DNA from: Gemmatimonadota bacterium
GTDB lineage: Bacteria > Gemmatimonadota > Gemmatimonadetes > Gemmatimonadales > GWC2-71-9
Direction: 5' to 3'
Assembly (NCBI GenBank): GCA_003220955.1
Contig: QHTW01000130.1
Span: forward strand, 10,569 to 16,995
DNA length: 6,427 nucleotides
Shown here: piece by piece, positions 1 to 5,920 of the stretch
Layout: the number at the start of each line of letters is the position of its first letter
Position numbering within the stretch: position 1 is the stretch's first letter
The notes under the pieces: generated by a model
Seen by the model: the letters and a program-made list of their open reading frames with translations, nothing else
What the model was told of the DNA's origin: nothing
Database searches by the model: none
Program-made: the position numbers and the translations under genes

Positions 1-1
1 G

Positions 2-322
2 GGAATGGTGGTCTGTCCGTGCTCAATGGGCACGATGGCCGCGATCGCGCAGGGTACCAGCAGGTCTCTCATCGAACGCGCGGCGGACGTGACGCTCAAA
101 GAGCGGCGCGGGCTGGTCCTCGTGCCGCGCGAGACGCCCCTTTCGCTCGTTCATCTGCGCAACATGACGCTCGCGGCCGAGGCCGGCGCGACCATACTTC
201 CCGCGGCCCCGGGGTTCTATCAGCGCCCGAAAGACATCGGCCAGCTCGTGGACTTCGTCGTGCAGCGGATCGTGGACCACCTCGGGCTCGAGATCCGGAT
301 CATCAAGCCATGGCAGGGGTGA
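2..322 (+). CDS. ubiX: UbiX-type flavin prenyltransferase, C-terminal part (5' end outside window)
   Basis: UbiX-family enzymes attach a dimethylallyl group to FMN, making the prenylated flavin used by UbiD-type decarboxylases in ubiquinone and related pathways; the enzyme is cytosolic. The visible 106 residues are roughly the C-terminal half of a protein that is usually about 190-200 residues. They open in the conserved GMVxxPCS segment, followed by the AADVxLKERR stretch, the LVPRETPLSLxHLRNM stretch and the PAFYxRP-like segment (here PGFYQRP), all in family order. The C-terminal helix ends at IKPWQG. The ATG at position 5 is an internal methionine of the GMVV motif and not the start, since the reading frame is open to the window edge. 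The stop overlaps the next start by one base (ATGA), so the two genes are probably translationally coupled. The Pad1 name is a synonym for the same family. Identity is close to certain; which UbiD partner it serves cannot be told here. Confidence 0.95.
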   Translation, partial: GMVVCPCSMGTMAAIAQGTSRSLIERAADVTLKERRGLVLVPRETPLSLVHLRNMTLAAEAGATILPAAPGFYQRPKDIGQLVDFVVQRIVDHLGLEIRIIKPWQG

Positions 323-753
323 TGACAGACGTTCGGGAGCTGCTGTCTCGTGAAGTCACGCCGGAGCTGTATCGCGACATCCGCGAGCTCTGGAAAGCGC
401 ACTCGATCGCCGAGGACCGCCGCGATATCGCCGGGCTCATCGCCACGCTGACGCCGGACTGTGTCTACGAAGTCGTCGGCGAGGCAGGCGCCCGCTGGGA
501 GGGGCATGCCGGCGCGACCAGGTTCTACACGGAGCTCCTCGGCGCCATCCCCGACATCCACTTCGATCTCCAGGAGATCGTGATCGGCCCGCAAGGCGTG
601 TGCGAGGAAGCCCAAGTCACCGGAACGCAAAGGGGCAAGTGGCTCTCCCACGCGCCAACGGGTGCCAAGGTCGAGTTTCGCGTGGTGATCTTTTTCCTCT
701 GGGATTCGCGCATCAAAAAGTTCAGGGGCGAACGCGTGTTCATTTTCATGTGA
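322..753 (+). CDS. SnoaL-like / NTF2-fold protein (possible ester cyclase-like)
   Basis: This is a 143-residue protein, the normal size for a single SnoaL/NTF2-like alpha+beta cone domain. An N-terminal helical segment (about residues 14-45, RDIRELWKAHSIAEDRRDIA) leads into the typical 'LTPDCVYEVVG' strand (43-53). A WEGHAGATRFYTELLGAIPD segment (59-78) follows, resembling the G-x-xxixxFYxxLxxxfPD pattern of SnoaL-type ester cyclases. The end is strand-rich (84-143) and finishes in ERVFIFM. The family includes polyketide cyclases, isomerases and many proteins without known activity; no catalytic set could be assigned with confidence, so the substrate is unknown. The start at 322 overlaps the ubiX stop as ATGA. 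AGGGG lies just two bases upstream, which is tight, so the in-frame ATG at 310 (four residues longer) or GTG at 319 remain possible. The same frame stays open back to position 19, but that part merely shadows ubiX. Fold call fairly sure; function open. Confidence 0.8.
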   Translation: MTDVRELLSREVTPELYRDIRELWKAHSIAEDRRDIAGLIATLTPDCVYEVVGEAGARWEGHAGATRFYTELLGAIPDIHFDLQEIVIGPQGVCEEAQVTGTQRGKWLSHAPTGAKVEFRVVIFFLWDSRIKKFRGERVFIFM

Positions 754-767
754 GAGAGACGACCAGA

Positions 768-3341
768 ATGCCGAAACTGTCCCCGACCTGCGCCGCACTC
801 GTCGCTGTCTTCCTGCAGCTAGCGGACTCCGTCCCGCCCAAGCCCGCGGCCCCCCCCGGCGCGTGGCGCAACCTGATCGGCGCGTACGTCGCCGACCGCG
901 ATACCCTCTACGTCTACGAGGACAGCGGCACGCTACTGGTTCTGGTGGACTCGACTGTGCCCGCCCGGCTTGCGCAGCGGTCGGAGTCCGTCTTCACGGC
1001 TCCAGTGGGAAGCCCGCTGGGCGGCTCTGTCGTGTTCCGCAAAAACGCGGTCTTCGCAGAGCGCCGTGCCTGGCAACGCCTGCAGCTCGGGGCCGCCGGC
1101 CAACTGCGGCTCCAGCCCGTCCGTCCGGTCGCGGAGCTGCTGCAGGTCGACCGCGCGCTGACGCCACCGGCCGAGAGCGGCGCGTTCCTCGTTCCCGATC
1201 TCGTCGAGCCGGCGGCGCTCGATTCGAGCATTCATCTCGACATCCGCTATGCGACGACGAACAACTTTTTGAGCAGCGTCTTTTATTCCTCTGCCCACGC
1301 GTTCCTGCAGCGTCCCGCCGCGCTTGCGCTCGTGCGCGCCGCGCGAGTCTTCCGGCGACTCGGCTATGGCCTCCTGATCCACGATGCGTACCGGCCGTGG
1401 TACGTGACGAAGGTCTTCTGGGATGCAACGCCGGCCGCCTCGCGCTGGCTCGTGGCGGATCCCGCCAAGGGCTCCAAGCACAACCGCGGTGCGGCGGTCG
1501 ACATCACGTTGTACGACCTGAAGACCGGGGCGCCCGTGGAGATGCCTTCCACGTATGACGAAGCGACGCCGCGCGCCCACGCCGATTTCCCAGGCGGGAC
1601 GTCACTGCAACGCTGGCACCGTGCGCTGCTGCGCCGCGTGCTCGAGAGACAAGCCTTCACGGTGAATCCGAGCGAGTGGTGGCACTTCGACTTCCGGGAT
1701 TGGGCGCGGTACCCGATCCTGAACACGACATTCGAAGAGCTGCTGCTTGACCCTGCGTCCCAGGATACGACGCGCTACACCCACGCCGACACGCTGCGCG
1801 GCTCCAATGGCCCGGCGCGCGCCTGGTGGGATGTACAGTTCTACGATCTGCACACGCGCGTGAACCCGCGCGATTCCAGCATCAGCGGTTGGAACGGCAT
1901 CACCTATCGCGTGCTGCAGCCCTCGCAGCAGATGCAAATCGATCTTCAGGTGCCGCTCGAAGTGGACAGCATCGTCCAGGACCGCCGCAAGCTCACTCAC
2001 CGGCGCGACGGCAACGCCTTCTTCGTCACGCTGGCGGCGCGGCAACGCCCGGGCGAGACGCGGACGATTACGGTCTGGTATCACGGCAAGCCGCGCGTGG
2101 GCTGGCGGCTGCCCTGGGATGGCGGATTCACGTTTCCGACGGACAGCCTGGGCCGCCAGTGGATTGCCACCGCCAACGAGGGGCTCGGGGCCAGCGTGTG
2201 GTGGCCCAACAAGGACTACTTGGCCGACGAACCCGACAGCCAGCGTATCGCGATCACTGTTTCCGATCCGCTGCTCGACGTGTCGAATGGGCGGCTGCGC
2301 AGCACGACCAAAAACCGCGACGGGACGACTACGTACGAATGGTTCGTGACGAGCCCGATCAACAACTATGACGTCACCATCAATGCCGGTCAGTACACCC
2401 ACTTCAGCGACACCCTCGATGGCGAAGCGGGAGGGCTGTCGCTCGACTTCTGGCCGCTCGACTACCACGCCGACACGGCGCGCCGCCAGTTTCAGCAGGC
2501 GATCCCGCTGCTCCGCTGCTTCGAGCACTGGTTCGGTCCGTATCCCTGGTACGCCGACGGCTATAAGCTCGTCGAGACGCCGCACCTCGGCATGGAGCAT
2601 CAGAGCGCCGTCGCCTATGGGAATCATTACCTCAACGGCTATCTGGGCCGCGACTTGTCCGGGACCGGCCTCGGCCTGCAGTGGGACTTCATCATCGTCC
2701 ACGAGAGCGCCCACGAGTGGTGGGGCAACAACATCTCGGCGCAAGATCACGCCGACATGTGGCTGCACGAGAGCTTCGCGAATTACGCCGAGGGGATCTA
2801 CACCGAGTGCCGCCTGGGGAAGATGGCCGGCGCGGCCTACATGATCGGCGCGCGCCGCGGCGTGCGGAATGATAAGCCTATCGTCCCCGCGTTTGGCGTG
2901 AACGCGCAAGGCTCGGGCGACATGTATCCCAAAGGTGGGAACATGTTGCACACGATTCGCGCGATTATCGACGATGACGCCAAATGGCGCGACATCCTGC
3001 GCGGTTTGAACAAGACCTTCTATCACCAGACGGTGACCGGCAAGCAGGTCGAGGATTACATCGGTCGCGAGGCCGGGATCGATCTCACCAAGGTGTTCGC
3101 CCAGTACCTCACGACGACCAAGATCCCGGTGTTCGAGTACCGGGTGCAGGGAAGCACGCTCTCCTACCACTGGGCGAATGTCGTCCCCGGATTCGATATG
3201 CCGGTTCGGGCGAACATCCCCGGACTGGGGACCCGTGTGCTGCGTCCCACGGAGGCATGGCAGACGCTCGAGGCATCACCCGGGGCGGCGGAGCTGAGTG
3301 TCGATGAGAATTTCTATGTGACCGCTTCGCTGCTGAAGTGA
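768..3341 (+). CDS. Exported fusion of VanX-type D-Ala-D-Ala dipeptidase and M1-type zinc aminopeptidase
   Basis: An 857-residue protein with two full metallopeptidase domains. Residues 1-20 look like a Sec signal peptide (K3, hydrophobic 8-18). Residues about 35-120 are strand-rich and resemble DUF3471-like lipocalin-half domains, a weak call. Residues about 145-325 match VanX (MEROPS M15D): YATTNNF at 161-167, substrate-binding-type Arg209 in DAYRP, zinc ligands His238 and Asp245 in SKHNRGAAVD, and Glu303 and His306 in EWWHF. The H-to-D spacing of seven and E-to-H of three equal those of VanX. Residues about 340-800 are M1-like: LGMEHQ (608-612, in place of GAMEN), HESAH at 645-649, third ligand Glu668 exactly 18 residues further, and a Tyr720-PKG motif for the catalytic tyrosine. 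VanX cleaves D-Ala-D-Ala; M1 enzymes remove N-terminal residues. Predicted place of action is periplasmic or outside the cell. The frame is open back to 600, but that part overlaps the previous gene; ATG 768 has a weak GAGAG upstream and gives the signal peptide. The ERAP1-like C-terminal domain of large M1 enzymes is absent. Confidence 0.92.
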   Translation: MPKLSPTCAALVAVFLQLADSVPPKPAAPPGAWRNLIGAYVADRDTLYVYEDSGTLLVLVDSTVPARLAQRSESVFTAPVGSPLGGSVVFRKNAVFAERRAWQRLQLGAAGQLRLQPVRPVAELLQVDRALTPPAESGAFLVPDLVEPAALDSSIHLDIRYATTNNFLSSVFYSSAHAFLQRPAALALVRAARVFRRLGYGLLIHDAYRPWYVTKVFWDATPAASRWLVADPAKGSKHNRGAAVDITLYDLKTGAPVEMPSTYDEATPRAHADFPGGTSLQRWHRALLRRVLERQAFTVNPSEWWHFDFRDWARYPILNTTFEELLLDPASQDTTRYTHADTLRGSNGPARAWWDVQFYDLHTRVNPRDSSISGWNGITYRVLQPSQQMQIDLQVPLEVDSIVQDRRKLTHRRDGNAFFVTLAARQRPGETRTITVWYHGKPRVGWRLPWDGGFTFPTDSLGRQWIATANEGLGASVWWPNKDYLADEPDSQRIAITVSDPLLDVSNGRLRSTTKNRDGTTTYEWFVTSPINNYDVTINAGQYTHFSDTLDGEAGGLSLDFWPLDYHADTARRQFQQAIPLLRCFEHWFGPYPWYADGYKLVETPHLGMEHQSAVAYGNHYLNGYLGRDLSGTGLGLQWDFIIVHESAHEWWGNNISAQDHADMWLHESFANYAEGIYTECRLGKMAGAAYMIGARRGVRNDKPIVPAFGVNAQGSGDMYPKGGNMLHTIRAIIDDDAKWRDILRGLNKTFYHQTVTGKQVEDYIGREAGIDLTKVFAQYLTTTKIPVFEYRVQGSTLSYHWANVVPGFDMPVRANIPGLGTRVLRPTEAWQTLEASPGAAELSVDENFYVTASLLK

Positions 3342-3832
3342 GACTCGGCATCATCTCGGACACCCATGGGCTGTTGCGGCCCCAGGTGTTCGAAATCTTT
3401 CGGGAAGTCGATCATATCTTGCACGGCGGGGACGTGGGGAGGCTCGATCTCCTGGTAGAGCTCGAGGCCCTCGCCCCAGTCACGGCGGTCTACGGCAACA
3501 GCGACGGGTTCGGCATCCGGGCCAAGCTGCAGCAGGTGGCGGAGCTCGAGCTGGACGGTTTCGCGGTGGTCGTGACGCACGGGGATCAGTTCGGGAGTCC
3601 CAATCCTGCCAAGCTGCACGAGGCATTTCCACACGCGGAAATCATCATTTTTGGGCACAGCCATCGGCCACTGCTCCAGCTGGTGGATAGGACGGTGACG
3701 GTGATGAATCCCGGAGGGGCGGGGGCGCCGCGGTTTGGGATACCGCCGAGCGTCGGGATTCTGGAGCTCGAAGCCGGCATCCCACCGCGGGGCAGAATCG
3801 TGAATCTTCGGCTTGACCGGCGCCCTACCTAG
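3338..3832 (+). CDS. YfcE/MJ0936-type metallophosphoesterase
   Basis: A 164-residue calcineurin-like phosphoesterase of the small YfcE/MJ0936 class, about the usual length. These cytosolic enzymes use two metal ions to hydrolyse phosphodiesters; activity is mostly known on artificial substrates, and the natural substrate is often unknown. All metal-site motifs are present in order: SDTHG (Asp8, His10), GGD (Asp32), GNSD (Asn54), THGD (His81) and GHSH (His107, His109). The family-typical NPGG...PR...PSVGILEL tail follows (124-144). The GTG start overlaps the upstream TGA stop (GTGA) and has no Shine-Dalgarno, so translation probably depends on the peptidase gene ahead of it. The next gene begins eight bases after its TAG stop. 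The tight packing puts it in the same transcript as the peptidase fusion and the DUF922 lipoprotein, but no functional link is evident. Family is certain, substrate unknown. Confidence 0.93.
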   Translation: MRLGIISDTHGLLRPQVFEIFREVDHILHGGDVGRLDLLVELEALAPVTAVYGNSDGFGIRAKLQQVAELELDGFAVVVTHGDQFGSPNPAKLHEAFPHAEIIIFGHSHRPLLQLVDRTVTVMNPGGAGAPRFGIPPSVGILELEAGIPPRGRIVNLRLDRRPT

Positions 3833-3840
3833 CGGGTTCG

Positions 3841-4461
3841 GTGAGAGTCGGCCTGGTGCTCTTGCTTGTGGCGGCTCTCGGGTGCGCCAGCCATGCGGCC
3901 CCTCCTCCTGCTCGGGGCGCCGCCCCAAGTCCCCCGCGGCGAGCGCCGCCCTCTGCCCTGGACGACATGCTGCGCGACGACATGGCCGCAGACCATGCGT
4001 TCGCGTGGTCCGCCGGGCGGCCGCTCGCCTGGAGCGACTTCCAAGCGTCCCCGCCCTCGGGAGGCGCGGAAGGTGCGAAGACTTCGTACACACTCTACTG
4101 GGTTTGGAAGTGCAGAGGTGAGGTGTTCGAGTTTCGGGCGATCGCCGGATTCCGGCCGAGGCAGTCCTGGGTGCAGGCGATCGTCCTGAACGACAGCACG
4201 CAACGCCGGACCGTCCTGAGCCACGAGCAGACGCATTTCGATCTGGCGGAGGTGCATGCCCGCCGGATGCGGCGCGCGTTCGCGGATTTGGCCCGCCCCT
4301 GCGCCAACACCGATGCGGAGCTGAGAGCCTTGGCGGAGCGGCTCGCCCAGGAGGAGCAGGTCGAGCAGCGCCGCTACGATGCCGAGACGAACCATGGGCT
4401 CCTGGGGGACCAACAGGCGGCGTGGAGCCGGAAGGTCGCGCGGCGGCTCAACGGCTCGTAG
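3841..4461 (+). CDS. DUF922 lipoprotein, predicted zinc-dependent protease
   Basis: A 206-residue protein. It opens with a lipoprotein-type signal (hydrophobic residues 4-13, then ALGC with Cys15), then a Pro/Ala-rich linker (about 19-38), so it is probably anchored to a membrane on the periplasmic side. The DUF922 domain spans about 53-205: a LAWSDFQ strand segment (62-68), a central strand region, SHEQTHFDLAE (127-137) with the HEXXH core His128, Glu129 and His132, and a late YDAETNHG motif (179-186) whose His185 is a candidate third zinc ligand. The C-terminus closes with QAAW...KVARRL. Cys91 and Cys154 could form a disulfide. DUF922 proteins are annotated as putative zinc proteases from the HEXXH motif; activity and substrate are not established to my knowledge. 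The GTG start lies eight bases after the preceding stop with only a weak GCGGG upstream; it is preferred because it gives a full lipoprotein signal. Confidence 0.88.
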   Translation: MRVGLVLLLVAALGCASHAAPPPARGAAPSPPRRAPPSALDDMLRDDMAADHAFAWSAGRPLAWSDFQASPPSGGAEGAKTSYTLYWVWKCRGEVFEFRAIAGFRPRQSWVQAIVLNDSTQRRTVLSHEQTHFDLAEVHARRMRRAFADLARPCANTDAELRALAERLAQEEQVEQRRYDAETNHGLLGDQQAAWSRKVARRLNGS

Positions 4462-4538
4462 ACCCCGGGGGGAGGAAGCCGCCCATCTAGCGCGGAACCG
4501 AAAACGGCCGGATCGTGTCTAACGTAGGGCTTCCCCGT

Positions 4539-4543
4539 GAGGT
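4539..4543 (+). promoter_or_regulatory. Shine-Dalgarno of the periplasmic adaptor gene
   Basis: GAGGT sits six bases before the ATG at 4550, the best Shine-Dalgarno in the window and the one that fixes this start. It marks an independently initiated gene after the 88-base gap (4462-4549), in contrast to the overlapping, leaderless-looking starts of its neighbours. A promoter for the adaptor/permease pair should lie in this gap or further upstream, but I saw no convincing -35/-10 pair. Confidence 0.75.
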
Positions 4544-4549
4544 AACACG

Positions 4550-5920
4550 ATGCGTGCGCTTCGACTTCCCTCGCTGGCAACGCTGCGCGCGTTCCGACCC
4601 ACTCGGCGGCAACTGATCGGGATCGGAATATCCATTCTCGTACCCAGCGCCTGGCTGCTCGCGCGCGGTCCCGTAGCCCCGGACAATTCCCTCGTCGCTC
4701 GCGTCAAGCGCGGCCCGTTTGCCGTCACGGTCACCACCTCGGGCGAGTTGCGCGCGAGGCAGTTCGTCCAAATCACCGCCCCCTCCGGCGCGCAGCAAGC
4801 GGGCGCGTGGCAGATGAAGATCCAGTCCATCGTGCCGGAAGGGACGATCGTTAAGCAGGGTGACGTGGTCGCGGAGCTCGACCGCTCGACGTTGGCGAAC
4901 AAGCTTGACGAGGTGAAGCTCGCGCTGACGAAGGCCCAGGCGCAATACGAGCAGGCGATGCTCGACTCCACGCTGACGCTCTCGACTGCGCGCGAGAACA
5001 TTCGCACGATGGAGTTGGCGCTCGAAGAGAAACGTCTCGCCAAGGAGCAGGCGGTCTACGAGGCGCCCACGGTGCAGCGCCAAGCTGCGATCGACTACGA
5101 ACGGGCGGATCGCGCGCTGACCCAGGCGCGGTCAGACTACGAGACCAAGACCGAGCAGGCCAAAGCCAAGATGCGTGAGGTTGGTGCCGACCTCCAACGC
5201 CAACGCAACCTGCTGAAGGTCGTGCAGGACGTCATGGCCGGGTTCACGATCCGCGCGCCGGCGCCCGGAATGGTGATCTATGTGAAGGAGTGGAACGGCC
5301 GCAAGAAGACGGCCGGCTCACAGGTGAACGCGTGGGAGCCCGGCGTCGCAACGCTCCCTGATCTCACCCAGATGGAGTCCGTCACCTACGTCAACGAAAT
5401 CGACGTGCGCAAGCTTGCCGTCGGCCAGCCCGTAACGCTCACGCTGGATGCCGAGCCTACCAAGCACCTCACCGGCACCGTGGCGAGTGTCGCGAACGTC
5501 GGGGAGCAGCGGCCCAACGCCGACGCGAAGGTTTTCGAGGTGAAGGTGACGGTGCAGGGCTCGGACACGACGCTGCGTCCCGGGATGACGACGGGGAACG
5601 CGATCGAGACCCTCAAGCTCAACGTGGCGATGTACGTGCCGCTCGAGGCGGTGAGCAGCGCGGGCGGCATCCCCGTCGTGTATCGCCTGGACGGTGGAGG
5701 CATCGTGAAACAGGAAGTGATCACCGGACCGATGAACGACGACGAGGTGGTGATCATTCGCGGCCTCGAGGAGAACGACCGGCTACTGGTAACGCCTCCA
5801 CCGGGTCACGACCGAATCGCGCTGACGCGTCTCCCGGCCTCCGTGCGCGACAGCCTGCCGGTGGCGGGCGGTGACACCGCACCCCGGGGACGCATCGCGG
5901 TTCCACCGCCAGCGCGGTGA
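4550..5920 (+). CDS. HlyD/MacA-type periplasmic adaptor subunit of an ABC efflux pump
   Basis: A 456-residue membrane fusion protein that would bridge an inner-membrane ABC permease and an outer-membrane TolC-like channel. One N-terminal membrane anchor lies at about residues 21-38, after an Arg-rich cytoplasmic tail. Then come the first beta/lipoyl half (about 55-112, ending VPEGTIVKQGDVVAELD), a long alpha-helical hairpin rich in Ala, Glu, Gln and Lys (about 113-230, predicted coiled coil), the second lipoyl half (IRAPAPGMVIYV, 234-245), a beta-barrel (about 275-355) and a membrane-proximal domain (about 360-418). A Pro-rich tail (about 430-456) follows and looks unstructured. The insert VKEWNGRKKTAGSQV after the second lipoyl half is seen in a subgroup of HlyD-like adaptors. 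The stop overlaps the downstream permease start, strong support for a two-gene transporter unit. Start chosen from the Shine-Dalgarno six bases upstream. MacA-like is the closest label, but substrate (drug, lipid, peptide) is unknown. Confidence 0.92.
   Translation: MRALRLPSLATLRAFRPTRRQLIGIGISILVPSAWLLARGPVAPDNSLVARVKRGPFAVTVTTSGELRARQFVQITAPSGAQQAGAWQMKIQSIVPEGTIVKQGDVVAELDRSTLANKLDEVKLALTKAQAQYEQAMLDSTLTLSTARENIRTMELALEEKRLAKEQAVYEAPTVQRQAAIDYERADRALTQARSDYETKTEQAKAKMREVGADLQRQRNLLKVVQDVMAGFTIRAPAPGMVIYVKEWNGRKKTAGSQVNAWEPGVATLPDLTQMESVTYVNEIDVRKLAVGQPVTLTLDAEPTKHLTGTVASVANVGEQRPNADAKVFEVKVTVQGSDTTLRPGMTTGNAIETLKLNVAMYVPLEAVSSAGGIPVVYRLDGGGIVKQEVITGPMNDDEVVIIRGLEENDRLLVTPPPGHDRIALTRLPASVRDSLPVAGGDTAPRGRIAVPPPAR

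Noticed and set aside
19..321. In-frame extension of the SnoaL-like gene back to position 19
   Set aside because: This is an Arg/Ala-rich out-of-frame reading of ubiX; the SnoaL domain begins after 322.
600..767. Upstream extension of the peptidase frame within the SnoaL-like gene
   Set aside because: It would overlap the whole 3' third of a real gene and would bury the signal peptide that begins at 768.
1602..3170. Long open frame of 522 codons on the minus strand opposite the peptidase gene
   Set aside because: The + strand frame has two complete catalytic domains; the minus frame shows no family motif and is the usual antisense shadow in GC-rich coding DNA.
3314..4413. Minus-strand frames opposite the phosphoesterase and DUF922 genes
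   Set aside because: Low-complexity Arg/Pro-rich translations without motifs, opposite genes with clear active sites.
4462..4549. Possible terminator in the 88-base gap
   Set aside because: The CCCCGGGGGG run and the small CCG-AAAA-CGG fold are not followed by a T-run, and no strong stem was seen.
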